Below are positions 10,607 through 21,547 of a stretch of 64,000 nucleotides of DNA, piece by piece. Both the position numbers and the translations under genes were made by a program. Position 1 is the first letter of the stretch. Every line of letters begins with the position of its first letter. Source of the stretch: Symbiodinium natans (Eukaryota; Sar; Dinophyceae; Suessiales; Symbiodiniaceae); contig CAJNDS010002503.1 of assembly GCA_905221605.1 (NCBI GenBank), positions 62,001-126,000 of the forward strand, in the 5' to 3' direction. Below the pieces are notes generated by a model. It worked only from the letters and a program-made list of their open reading frames with translations, was not told the DNA's origin and searched no databases.

Positions 10607-12363
10607 ATTATGATGATTTTGATGATGGGGGGATGATTGTTGTTCGGGTGCAGTGCCACTCGCTGCGACTCGAGCAAGTCGAAGCGTTACTTGGTGGCAT
10701 GAGGCCAGTCGGCATTTCCAAAGAGGAGGTGCCCGGGGTGCTGCGCCTTCTACACTCCTTGGGGACGCTGTTCTGGTTCGACACAGATGAGTTGGGGAGA
10801 TGCGTGGTGTTGAACATCAGGAGGGTGGCAGTGGCGCTCTCCTCCATCATGAGCTTGCGATTCTGGGAAGAGAGTGGCCTCGAACACGCGGAGGAGTACA
10901 AGAACACGATCGATGACGTCAGCAGGAGCATGACCCAGGCGGTGTATCGCTTCAAGACAAGCGGCATCATCACTTGGGATCTCCTCAAGAGGCTGTGGGC
11001 CAGGGAAGGCATCACCGATCTGGAGAGGAAGGTCATGCTGGAGATCATGGTGTCGCGAGGCCTCGTTCTGAGAAGGCTTGTCCAAGACGAGTTTACGGTG
11101 CCGTGCTGTTTGCCTACGGCCTTGATTCCGGAACCTCGCGCTGCCGAGAGCAAGATCGTCTATCTTGATGTCGCTGGCTTCATCTCGTCGAACCTCTTCC
11201 CCGAGATTGCTGGACGGCTCTGCAGGCTGAGAGCTGCGGCTGCTTGCAATCGAAACAGCTCAGAAGGGCAGACTACATTGAGGCCCGGGGCACCCCAAAT
11301 CTTCCGGAACCGCATGGAGTTCCGCACAGACAAGGATGCCTTGGTCAGCATCTCGCTCTTTCCGACCACCCCCCGCATGCAGCACAAGCTCCTCCGTCTG
11401 GCGGTCACGCAGGCAGGCGCCCGTTCAGCCGAGGAGCTCCAGGCGGACATTACAGTCCGGGACATTGTCGAGGACCTTTGCAGAGCCATGGGCCTGAGCA
11501 GCAAGTCGGTGCACGTGCTCGGCACCGAGGCCCTGACGCAGCACCCCGTATTTCGAGGCGTCGATTGCGCGCGCATCAAGGACATCGAGGGCTTCGTCAG
11601 ACGCACGCCTTGCCTCCAAGCCGACTGCAACGCCACCTGCGCCCTTTGCAAGCTGGCCGAGTTGCTGGAAGAGCGCTTCGACGGCGACTTCAGTCAAGGC
11701 CTGCGGGACGCCATCGATCGCTCCTCCCTTCAGAGGCTGACACGTCCTGCTGGCAGCTTCCGGTTCCAGCAGGTGCTCCACCCCTGCGATGTGGACCTTG
11801 AGGAGTATGTCGTGGTAAGCACGGTAAGCATGCAGGCTACGGATCTGAGGGAGGCGGAGGAGACACCGAAGGGAGCCGCGGGAGCCGCCATCAGAGAATT
11901 GATGCAGCTGCTCCAAAAGCTCTGCAAAGGAGCTTCCACAGCCAGCTCTGAGACGACTCTGCATGTGGTTGCGCTAAAGGCTGGCAAGAACCCTGAGAAG
12001 CCAGAAGAGTCTCTGAGCTGGTCCGTGAACGAAGTGATGGCGGGAAAGAAGAAGTGCCTGCAGAGTGCGGAGCCAGTGAAGCTGGAGGATGCTTTGCAGC
12101 AGCAGGGGGGACGGACGGCCAAGATCGACTTTTACGTCAAGTGCGGGCTTCTCGAGAGGAGCATGGAAGACGCGCCGCGCTTCTATGAGCTCACGAACGT
12201 GATCCGCTGCGGCTACGATCCCGGCAACAGCTTGGTCCACCCGGTGACTCCCGAGGTTGACTTCCTTCATGTGGTGGAGAAGGGCATGCGTGAGTACTCG
12301 GGCCCGCATCCCAAAGCCATGAAGCTCGCAGCTCTTCTGCACCGTGCCCACGACGATGTCTGA
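9101..12363 (+). CDS. Roc-COR GTPase (ROCO-type), C-terminal part of a probable LRR-Roc-COR gene
   Basis: Two exons. Exon 9101-9206 encodes a helix (RQQLEKWQKSGR) and the P-loop VGRGRAGKTTT. A GC-AG intron (9207-9383) follows, then exon 9384-12363, which continues in frame as RLRGEQPS...STHGV, as in Roc switch I. Further motifs are WDFPGQQ (G3) and VIVGTKW (G4 position). A COR domain follows from ~10654: LLHSLGTLFWFD, then VVLNIRRVAVAL, ending near 11140. Known Roc-COR proteins are dimeric GTPases with LRRs just N-terminal, which fits the upstream array. The last ~400 residues, with a Cys cluster (CLQADCNATCALC), match nothing I recognise, and no kinase is present. The stop is TGA at 12361-12363. 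An Asp-rich run from a GAT microsatellite lies between Roc and COR and may be intronic. The link to the LRR exons is inferred, not proven. Confidence 0.85.
10560..10620 (+). repeat. (GAT)n microsatellite inside the Roc-COR frame
   Basis: About fifteen GAT/ATG triplets encode poly-Asp in the open frame. It lies inside 10540-10653, which starts GTGAGC, ends GTGCAG and is exactly 114 nt with no in-frame stop. It can be read either as coding or as an in-frame intron. Confidence 0.9.
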
Positions 12364-12420
12364 AAGCCTGAACAGGGCTGAATGTCCCGACGTCTAGACT
12401 AATTATCTGATTATTTGAGT

Positions 12421-15003
12421 ATGTCTTTATCTCCCAAGCCTCAAGGCACGCTGCCAAGCAACTCATCAGGCAGGGTTGAAGTTTCAAATGTGACGCTGGA
12501 GTGCGGGATTGTTTCGCAGCTCACTCAGGCGAAACGCCTGTGGGAGCACAGCGCGTACTTGGCCCAGCGGTCCATCGACGTCGAGAAGCATTTGGCTGTG
12601 CTCCAGGCCCTGAAGCCGATCTTCGGAGGATGGCCGGCCCAGCTGGCGCAAATCGCCGCGCATGCGGAGACACTTCGGGACATGCTGTCGAGGCGAGGCC
12701 CGGTGGTGCTTTGGGGAACCGTGGGGAAAGTGAGTGGCCCTGAGGACAAGCTTGCACAGAGAAGCGCTGAGCGACGTTCCATGTCTGAGCCGCTGCCTCA
12801 GACCTGCATTCTGTAGGAACTCTTCAGACAAGGAAACTAGATTGCTCCCGGCGTGCGCCATGTGGCACCCAGGTGAAAGCTTGAGAAGGCTCCAGGTGCA
12901 GCTCAAGCTGGAAGGGCCCGGGCGGGAGGCGGCAATGGATGGTAGCGCATGCATCGAGGATGTCCTGACGAGACTTCAGCGGATCCAGGAGGGTTCACAG
13001 GATGTCACGAGCTTGCCGGCGAGCGCGTGGGAAGCTGTATTGAAGCAAGTCCAGGATGTGCTGGAGGGCTGCGTGGAGCTTGCAGTGGTCAACTGGTTCG
13101 GCAGCTCGCAGAACTTCAAGCACCCCATCGTCGAGCCCCTCCGCGCGCTGTGGGACTTTCCCTCAGACCATCCGCCCGTCGGGGCTCAGGTGGCCATGAA
13201 GATGAAAGCCAGAAGTGGTCAGGAGTTGCCGCGCAAGAGCCTCAGCGTGTGCTCCTGGAACGTCCTAAACAGGCACTACATGAAGTTCATCGAGGAAGAC
13301 TTGCAGGGTCTCAAGGGCTCCCGCTTGCAGCAGATAAGTGCCGAGCAGAGGGCACAGGAGATCGTGGACGCCGTCATGGAGATGCTGTGCCACGAGTCGC
13401 ATCCGAAAGCCGTCCTCTGCCTCCAGGAGTGCTGGTCCGAGCTGCTCGACCTGCTGGAGAAGGAGCCAACCAAGACATGAAGTACGAACTCATCTATAAA
13501 GTGAATAAATGCGAATAACATAGCAGGAACAAAGAATACCGAAAAACACTACTACTGTGACTCCTAAGCCACGCGGGTTCTTTTTTAGAGTAATGAGAAA
13601 AGTCACCTATGCAAATCCAAATGCTGTGACTCCTAAAGCACTGGGATTGAAACAATCTAGATTAAAGGCTTGGAGGTATCTGAAACCCTTTCCCTTCGGA
13701 GGTAGATTCTCCAGGGGGGGGGGTACCATGCTATTCCCCACCCCCAACCCCCATCCCCCCACCAGAATCTGCTCGAGAAGGAGCTGCTTGCGGTGGGCTT
13801 TGACATGCAATGCACAAGTGCAGACAGGAGCCAGAAGAACCAGGAGGCTGGGAAGAGGGTGCGATTGAATGATTGGGATTCGATCATGGTCGATGCCTTT
13901 TCTCTGCCTGTGCGATAGCGGTGTTCTATTCCATGCACCAAAGTAGGAACTACAAGAGATCCTGAGAGCGGAGCGTGAACAATTGTGGCCAATGTGCGTG
14001 TGGCACAGGCAATCATCTTTGATAAGAGTTTGCTCGAGCTCCGTGACTACCGGTGCTGCCCGTACGCGTCGGACCCGAAGAAGGCGGACCTTTTGCATGA
14101 CTGGGTGAAGAAGCTGAATCAGCATGTGCATTCTGCATCATTCTGCAGAGTCCTTGGTTTAAAAATTGCGGTGGGGGGGCATGAGGTCTTTGAAATATTT
14201 CAGGCCCAGCTTGGGGAAGGTCTGTTGGACAACGGGGGAAAGGGGGGGCGGGGAAGCCCCCTCAGCCAGGTTCTGATAAAGTTCATACTCAGGCTTGATA
14301 GATCCTGCGTTTTCAGGCGACGGGTCAGCATCCCAACCCACCCCCCACGGAAGAAGAAGGTAGGTGATTGCTGCAACGCTATGCAATCATCCAGGTTGTT
14401 GCCGTGGCTCTTTTTCGCTGGCTGGGAGAAGCGGGCGATGATGGCCAGTTCCGGGTCATCACCACGCAGCTTGCCATTGACATTTCGTGTCTGTGGAACG
14501 CTCGCATTTCCTTTGCAAGCCTTGGTTGGGTTCTCCTAGGGCTTTAGGCACCTCCCGGGCCGGCCCTACGGGCCCGCGCGGCGGGAGTTCTGCGACTGCC
14601 TCGCCGGCCTCGTCAAAGAGGATTGCGGCTCCGTCCCCACGCTGTTGGCCGGCGACCTGAACTTCCCTGAGGAGGCCAGCAGTCAAGAGCTCCGTAGGAT
14701 CTTGATAAGGCACTGCTCGGCAGGCGATTGGCCCGCTGCTCCGACGAACAGGCCAGCTGACGGAGGTGCACTTTGCAGCGATCCCGTACCCGACCAACAT
14801 CTGCGACGTGGCACGGCAGCATGTAGTAGCATCTTGGCTGTCATGTGCAAGGGGCAGTGAGGGCGATCAGAACATGGTTTGTTCGTTTCGGGGTAGGGAC
14901 CAGGAGTGCCGTGGTGAGGCGTCGTGGCTCCCGAAGAGGATCGACAACATCGCGTCTCTGTCGCCAGCTGGCCTCTTGGAGGACCGCTCAGAAGTCAAGT
15001 TCG
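12421..15003 (+). CDS. Endonuclease/exonuclease/phosphatase (EEP) fold protein, multi-exon
   Basis: Exons read: 12421-12729 (start ATG, helical N-terminus), 12896-13462, 13781-~13850, 14009-~14120, 14395-14465, 14548-14674, 14757-14819, 14904-~15003. EEP landmarks appear in order: SVCSWNVLN, AVLCLQECW (catalytic Glu), AIIFDKSLLEL, VITTHLPGRP across the 14465/14548 junction, AGDLNFPEE (Asp-x-Asn), IPYPTNICDV and PKRIDNIA. The final Asp-His motif is not clear. The EEP family (CCR4/nocturnin, inositol phosphatases, AP endonucleases) cuts phosphodiester or phosphomonoester bonds with a divalent metal; the substrate here cannot be told. The start lies only 57 nt after the Roc-COR stop, so either a tightly spaced tandem gene pair or, less likely, one gene. 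Donors: GTGAGT, GA and GC. Confidence 0.75.
13463..13780 (+). other. Intron bounded by a 16-bp direct repeat, with a G/C-run hairpin
   Basis: CTGCTNGAGAAGGAGC occurs at 13451-13466 and again at 13769-13784, exactly at the two splice junctions. Splicing between the copies restores DLLEK-ELLAVGF in frame. Within the intron, AGATTCT at 13704-13710 and AGAATCT at 13764-13770 are inverted and bracket a G run and C-rich tract. A second short direct repeat (CTGTGACTCCTAA) lies at ~13554 and ~13624. Direct repeats at both junctions are what insertion of an intron with target duplication would leave. Confidence 0.65.
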
Positions 15004-15085
15004 CTGCCGAGTTTTTTCAAAGTCCGGACATCGGCCACAGCTCTGGGGCAATGCTTCGGCCTGCGTGCTTACCAGCATGGGCAGG

Positions 15086-15828
15086 TCAGAGCACTAGAAG
15101 CCGACGAAGTCCTCTCTGGCCTGCAGCGGGTCGTGGATCTTCTGCGCTATAGGCGTGTCCTTCGTGTTGAGGTTGGCTGTGTTGTGCCATGTTGCAGCCT
15201 CGTGGTGGCAATGTTTCACGTGCGCTCGCAAGGTGCCTGGGCCTCGATTTGCCTCCAGGCCCAGGGACACCAGGCGCATGTTGGGGGGGCTCGGGCTGGA
15301 TGGCTCCGCTCACAAGGGATCTGGCTGCTTGCTGCGGTCTACACCCAGTCAGGCCCCGCGGCCAAGCTTCGGGGCTCCCGCGTCGCCCACCGCATTCAGG
15401 TTGGGTGAGTGACCCGAAGCCTGTGAGACTCCTAAAATCCTCCTCGCTGAGCCCCTGGCAGCCCTGGCAAGCCCGGAGCCAGGTCATCGCGGGGCGCGCA
15501 AAGATTCGGCAACAAGCGGAGGTGCGGGGTTTGACGTTCCCGGGGGTGTGAGGCTTCTGGGTGGTGGGCTGCAGCGAAATTCCTTGCAGGAGCTCGCAAC
15601 CACTAAAGCTGAGAGTAAGCGCCTGATGCAGGGCGCAGCCGACCATAGCCGGAGAACTAGGTCAGGGAACGTGCGCCATTAGCAGGGGATCAGGGGATTT
15701 CGGAGTGAGGGAGAGGAGAATACGGGAGGCACGCTCGTCGCGCGTGCTTGCAGCCTCAAGCCGTGCAGGAGCTCGCGGCTGCCAAGGCCGAGATCGCGCG
15801 CCTGAAGATGGGCGGAGCCGAGGACAAT
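15086..15828 (+). CDS. Candidate small exons, coiled-coil protein (unrecognised)
   Basis: After gggcag at 15085, a frame reads VRALEADEVLSGLQ and continues RVVDLLRYRR. Two further exon-like pieces at 15590-15650 and 15769-15828 are diverged duplicates: ELATTKAESKRLMQGAAD and ELAAAKAEIARLKMGGAED. Both follow an AG and have coiled-coil heptad spacing; the second runs into a TGA at 15838. They may be 3' exons of the EEP gene or a separate gene. Boundaries are uncertain. Confidence 0.4.
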
Positions 15829-15838
15829 TTTTCAACTT

Positions 15839-16504
15839 GAGTTGTCTCCGTTATCGGCAGAGTTCGAGCGCTGGCTGTGCATGTTGGTCTGTTGCCAGGC
15901 TGGCGACGTGCGCGTGGCCCCCGTCGGGAGTGGCGACCTTTGCGCGAAATGCAGCCCCTCGGTAGCTGCTGGACTCTTGCGGTGGAGCGCCATATCGCAG
16001 CCGCATCGGAGCTTGAGCACTGAAGCTACAGCTGCCCAGGCTGCCAGACGACTCGGGATGAAGAGGTGGGGATGGGCGAGCGAACAGCTAGCACCAGGAG
16101 CCGCGCTGAAGATAGATGCTGGATCTCACTCGGCGTAGGAAGCCCCCGGCATTTTTGTGCCTCGTTCTCAACAATTTCAATATTTCAATATGTAATATGA
16201 TGTTCGATCTGCTCTTGCTCAGGAGACTCTGAGTCCGCAGAGATCGTGAGGCGCGTGCAGGATCGTGCGGGGGGGACTTCCTATGTACCGCTGTGTGCCA
16301 CATGCCGGGTCAGCATGTAGACCATGCCAGAGTCAGACTCCATTCGGCGCTTGTTGCTTGTTCGCTTGCTTTTTTTCCTTAAAGAAATGTCTACACCCGG
16401 AAGGAGTATCGTAGGGTACCTGCCCAATCCCCTGCACCCCTCCAGAATACATTTTCGCCGTCCCCGGCTGCCCCGGGAGGGATGCCCGACCCGAAATGTA
16501 TTCC

Positions 16505-16549
<45 letters not shown>

Positions 16550-17544
16550 AGAATACCTTCTGGTATTCCCGTGTCGACTGGTCACTCCCGACGTGCACTC
16601 AGGGGGAGCGAAGCTTGGCGAAGAAGGCTTTCATGAACCGGCAGATCTCGTGAAGCGAGCGCAGTCTGGCGGTATGCGAACTGCTAATGTAGGACAATAA
16701 CGTAGGCCAGCATGCCGCAGGGGTGCGTGTGAAACATGCATATAACCCTGTGGGAATGGAATGGCACCGTTTGCAGAGAGAATGCAGAGAATACTCTCGA
16801 ACTGCTCAGAGAGATAGTTTCTATCATGTTCTGCGTATTCCAAGCTGTCTTGGGAAGATGGATCCTTTGTACCTGCCCTTTCGGAGCCTTTGAATTTAAT
16901 GCGTGTGCAGGGCCGTAGTATACGACTGACTCCAGCATTCCAGCCTCGCGGTACATGAAAATGTGAGATTGCGGAACTGGCCCTGAATCCTGAGCCCTAC
17001 GTGCCTTGGCCATCATGGGCCTACACACAGGCCCAAAGGTGCCCTGAAGGCTCAGACCTTGCGTTGACCTAAACCTTATAAATGATCAACTCGTGATACC
17101 AATCCGCCACCCTCATAATATTATCACCTTCGTGCGGACGCAGATTATCCACCCTCTGTGCTGCCAAGTTAGAACCTTTTCTAGCACTAAAATTCAATTC
17201 CCACACCGCGTTTTTGACAATTACCTTTCATCCTTTTTAAAAGCCACATACCATCAATATGCCTTTCATCGCTGATTTCACGATGTTTCTGTCCTGGTTG
17301 TTTATATCCTTCTACCTTGTTTTCGAAATGATCCATTATCAACTTCTTCTCCATTTCCTTTTCAAAGGCATCGCTCTCAAAAAGCAACACTTTCTTAGAA
17401 TCGTCAGACCTTGTGATTAAGCAAAGGCCCTATATGAAGTACCGAGTGCGGTTTTTCATATGTCAATGTTTCGGTGGAGCCAAGATCCAACCAAGCTGCG
17501 CCCAATACGAAACAACCTTGGCTGCAGGACCGGCCGGGACCGAA
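15839..17544. other. Spacer, no gene recognised; contains a 38-bp C homopolymer
   Basis: No family resemblance in either strand. Poly-C occupies 16512-16549. Around it, GAATACATTT (~16446) and AAATGTATTC (~16493) are inverted, and GAATACC-TTCT-GGTATTC at 16551-16568 forms a 7-bp stem. The frame at 16736-16918 is short and unsupported. From about 17050 the DNA is more AT-rich than its surroundings. Confidence 0.5.
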
Positions 17545-17624
17545 GACTGAATAAACCCTAAACCCTAAACCCTAAACCCTAAACCCTAAACCCTAAACCC
17601 TAAACCCTAAACCCTAAACCCTAA
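17545..17624. repeat. Telomere-like (CCCTAAA)n tract
   Basis: Eleven nearly perfect copies of the heptamer. This is the first long perfect tract in the window; upstream DNA holds only short degenerate TTTAGGG pieces in the array units. Internal position between genes excludes a chromosome end. Confidence 0.95.
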
Positions 17625-17779
17625 AATATTGAATGGGGTTCAAGACTTCATTCTTGGTTCCCGGAGTGACTTGTTTCCGAGTCAATGTTTCCATAACGAC
17701 AGGCCCTCCATTAACAAATCACACAAGGTCGACAGAGAGGTTCGCGCAGCGTCCTCTTCCGGAATAGGGCCAGGGCAGA

Positions 17780-19629
17780 TTGTCAGACTCTCCGGTGCGT
17801 AAAAGGCTGCAGTGTAGTGTGAAACATGGTCAGATGGGCTCATGGATTCTCATGTCTCAGGTGACGTGCCGTCGGGCTTCTTTGTCCGGAGATTGCAGGA
17901 TCGAAGGCTCAGCAACTCAGGGGGCTTTAGGGGCCGCAATGGCCCGGTGCCGTTTCTGCCAGAGGTGTTGGATCCGCCTAAGCAGCCTGTGGCTCCTGGA
18001 CTGCCGGGACCCAATAGATGCCAGCCCGGGCCCGACGGTGTTGGGGTACAAGCCGGGCAGGGCCTCGTTTCAAAGTGTGGTGCGTGCGATTCGGCAGCTT
18101 GTCTCCCCCTACTTCACGGATGCGGCCAGCCGGCTCCGGGCTTGGGCCATGTTGCTGCTTGTTTTTGCGTGCATGTACTGGGAGGTTTCGATGTCTATTC
18201 GCGTGGCTGAAGCTGTGAAGGAGATGCAAAACGAGTTGGTTGACAAGAGCTCGGAGACGTTTTGGCCGGCATTTTGGGAAGTTGTTAAGCTTCGCATGTT
18301 GGTGTGGCCGATTGGTCTCTGCAACATAGCTGGAACAACAGTCATCAACCTCGATTGGCGCAGGTACTTAACGGAACGGACGCTGAAGTTGTACGTTAAC
18401 AAGGAGCAGGCTTTTTATCGGCTGGGGCTGCAGTATGGCAGCGTGGACAATCCAGATGCGCGCATTGCACAGGACATCGGTTCTTTCACACGTTGGTCGT
18501 GCAAGCTCATGAAGCATTTTGCCACAGATGTGTTCAAGATCTTCATGAATTCGTACGCGTTATTCCAGATCTCCCGGCGTCTATTCTATAGCCTGATCTG
18601 TTTCTCTCTGCTTTACACTGCTGTGTCTCTTGGCCTTTTTGCTGGGCCTTTGGTGCGCATCCAACGCCGAGTCTTGGCCATGGAGGCGAACTTGCGACAC
18701 GTGCTGATGCGGCTGCGTGAACATGCGGAGTCGGTGGCGTTTTTTGGAGGGTTTCAGTATGAGCGAGCTTGCTGTGAGAAGGTGCTGAGCCAGGCGATTG
18801 GGGCGGAGTACCAGCAGAACGGGGTTTCCATGCTGTATCACCTCGTCACAGAGATGTTCAGGACGGGGCTGGATCTTCTCCCCACACTGGTGGTGGCTCC
18901 CATGTTCTTCTCAGGTCAGGTGACCTTTGGCACCATCCACCAGTCACGGCTCTTATTCAAGCACCTCATGAGTGGCATGATGGACTTGGGGAAGGAGCTG
19001 GCGGACATTGCCAAGATGGGCGCCGACTCCCTGCGCATCCAAGAGCTCTGGGATGCCCTTGCGGCGCTGGAGAGGGAGGAGGTCTGCAAGGACTGGGACT
19101 CCGAGAAGAGCAAGATCTACACGGACAGCGACGGGTACTCAAGCGGCCTCTCCCACTTTCAGCTCGAAGAGCTGCCACCTCATGAATCCCTCCGGCTGCA
19201 GGTGTCCGAGCTCACGCTGCTGCCTCCGCAAGGTGGCACACCGTTGCTGAGAAACCTGAACTGTAGCTTGCATGCGGGCGAATCGCTCCTCATCGAAGGC
19301 GCAAGTGGTTCCGGCAAGAGCTCCTTGCTCCGTGCCATTGCAGGACTTTGGGTGCAGGGTCAGGGGCGCATTCGTCGGACCAGACGGGAGAGGTGCTTCT
19401 TCGTGCCGCAGTCACCCTACATCTGCTTGGGATCTTTGAGAGACAACCTGCTTTATCCACTTCATGCAGGCCGAGAGGGCGACCCGCCACCCTCAGAGGA
19501 GGCGATCGGCGAGGTCCTGGAGTCTCTGGGCCTTAGCCAGCTTCCCTTGCGCTTTGGAATGGACCAGGAGGCAGGACTTCAACCCTGATCTCCCCTGAAC
19601 GCACGCAGAACCTCCATCGATATATTCCC

Positions 19630-19662
<33 letters not shown>

Positions 19663-20450
19663 AAAAAAAAAACCCAGAACCCTAAACCCTAAACCCTAAA
19701 ACCCCCCCCCCCGGAAGAGCCCTTCCAGAAGCACGGACGCCACCCCCCGGCAGGTGGACTGGCAGAAAATCCTGTCCGGTGGCGAGCAGCAGCGGCTGCA
19801 GCTGGCCCGGCTTCTGCTCCACGCGCACTGGGGCGAGGCTGGGGCCGGTCTCCCGAACCTTCGGAGCCGCTTCGTGAAGGGCCATCATAAAGATAAGGAA
19901 CCAACAAAAAGTCGCTAAAGGCCCATTAAGCCCAAGCGGCTCCCCAAAACCAAGCCCTTAAAACTCCGTCAACAAGGGCCAAAAACATGCCTCAAGACTC
20001 CCAGCCTCAAAAACCACACCCTGAAGCACCCTAAACCTTAAACCTTAAACCCCAAACCATAAACTCCAAACCCTTGAAACAGCCAGAAACAAGTAAAGCC
20101 ACAAACCAATACAGAGCTGATGCGAGGTGGAGCTGGCCCTCCTGGATGAGGCCACGTCGGCTCTGGACTTGGAAGCTGAACACCGGGCCTACGAGCTCCT
20201 CCGAAGCCGCGTCCGCTCCTTCCGGTTTAGGGGTTCAGGGGTTCAGGGGTTCAGGGGTTTAGGGTTTAGGGTTTAGGGTTTGGGTTTAGGGTTTAGGGTT
20301 TAGGGTTTAGGGTTTAGGGGTTGAGGCTTTAGGGTTCAGTGTTTAGGGGTTTAGGGTGTAGGGTTTAGGGTGTAGGGTTTGAGGTCAAGGGTGTATGCAA
20401 GTTTCCGGCAATATTGGGGACCCTTCTTCTGGGGCCACTTTGAAGGACTC

Positions 20451-20488
<38 letters not shown>

Positions 20489-20727
20489 TATATATATACA
20501 ATACAATACGATTGAGTACAAAGCATCATGCGATCTACATCATGCAAGATGATATTGTATGATGTGACAGGCTTGTTCGTAAGATACAGAACATAGGGTC
20601 TTAGGTGTGTAAATCCTGGAGCGCCTCTTTTGCCTGGGGTGGCCTTTTTCGGCACTCAGGTCCGCTGCTATGTCTCGGTGGGTCACCGGCCGCAACTCAG
20701 GGCCTTCCACACGCAACGCCTGAGCCT
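17780..20727 (+). CDS. ABC transporter, peroxisomal ABCD / SbmA-like half-transporter
   Basis: Exon 1, ending at 19570, carries the membrane domain and the first half of the ATPase. The chosen ATG (17780) is only the first in the open frame; conserved sequence starts near 18060. Family landmarks are VDNPDARIAQDI, the EAA-like EHAESVAFFGG, Walker A EGASGSGKSSLL and Q-loop FFVPQSPY. Exon 2 (19754-19822) has the signature LSGGEQQR. Exon 3 (20127-20210) has Walker B and D-loop ALLDEATSALD. Exon 4 (20660-~20727) has the H-loop SVGHRPQLRAFH. Joins are in phase 0 with GC, GC and GT donors; GTCCGCT is repeated at both ends of the last intron. ABCD proteins carry acyl-CoAs into peroxisomes; SbmA relatives import peptides. 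Which applies is unknown. The introns hold poly-C and TTTAGGG/CCCTAAA tracts. Confidence 0.88.
20223..20400. repeat. Degenerate TTTAGGG tract in ABC intron 3
   Basis: Copies of GGGTTCA, GGGTTTA and GGGTGTA start immediately after the exon 3 region. It illustrates variant heptamers arranged in short homogeneous runs. Confidence 0.85.
20451..20510. repeat. (CATATA)n / (TA)n microsatellite
   Basis: Simple hexamer repeat passing into TA dinucleotides, within ABC intron 3. Confidence 0.95.
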
Positions 20728-21329
20728 GACAAGCTGCAACTGGTCGAGAAAGTACCCCGGTCTCCTTTTCTTACAAGGAATGAATTGAGGCTGATGGTTC
20801 AGGGGAGTAAGTGGTCGTTCGCCGTCAGCCTTTGTGGGGTAGGGTTGCTGTAGTTCCGTTACACACCCCGAATCCCTAAACCCTCAAATCCCTGAGCCCG
20901 GAAACCCCTGTGCCCTAAGATCCCTAAGCCCTGAACTGGGACAAGTAAGGTGGAGAGTCGGTTGCCGATGGATCTTTCCCCACAGCAACTGGCGAGACCA
21001 TGCGGAAAATCTGCCGAACTGAATCCCACCATTGCTCAGAATGTTTAGGGTTTCGGGACTTTTGCTTCTCGCAATGTCCTGGGCAACATTCCTGTAACAA
21101 GCTCTCCCATTTCCAGCCGGCAGCCCCGCGATTCTAGATCCTTGTGTCTGTTGTGCTCGAGAGTTCGTGAAAGGCGGGTGGAAGAGTAGCGGCAGAAGAT
21201 GGCTGCGACGTCTCTGACCACGGGTTGCAAGCGTGAAGGGTTTTAGGTCAAAGGGATCGAAACTAAGACAACTCAAACGCATGCGTGCTTGGTATAGCTG
21301 CCGCGCGCACAAAGTATGATCTGCTGGCT
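20728..21329. other. 3' end of ABC gene and spacer
   Basis: No further ABC exon is required after the H-loop except a short C-terminal tail, which may lie here unrecognised. Only degenerate CCCTAAA pieces are seen (~20870-20935). Confidence 0.4.
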
Positions 21330-21343
21330 GCCATTTTGGCTCA
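21330..21343 (+). other. Relict spliced-leader match
   Basis: GCCATTTTGGCTCA is identical to 14 consecutive bases of the dinoflagellate spliced leader (core GCCATTTTGGCTCAAG) and is followed by TAG instead of AG. It lies 204 bases upstream of the ATG at 21548. Such relics are known where trans-spliced mRNA was reverse-transcribed back into the genome. It could also be chance or an unusual acceptor region. Confidence 0.5.
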
Positions 21344-21547
21344 TAGCTTTGGCCATTCGCCTTGCAGTGACAGAGCTCGTCGTCGCTGGCCCCCCTATCG
21401 CTAGTCGTCCAAGGCTCAGGGTTCTGTCAAGACCTCGCCCTTTTTGACACGGGGGGGTTGTTTGAGCCTTCTGCTCTTAACTCCCAAGCTCCAAAGCTCG
21501 AAGGCCCTGAGCCCTAAGCTCCAAAAGGCTGTGCGAAAGCTGAGGTA

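Noticed and set aside
17545-17624. Chromosome end
   Set aside because: The heptamer tracts are internal, in both orientations, and many lie within introns of intact genes.
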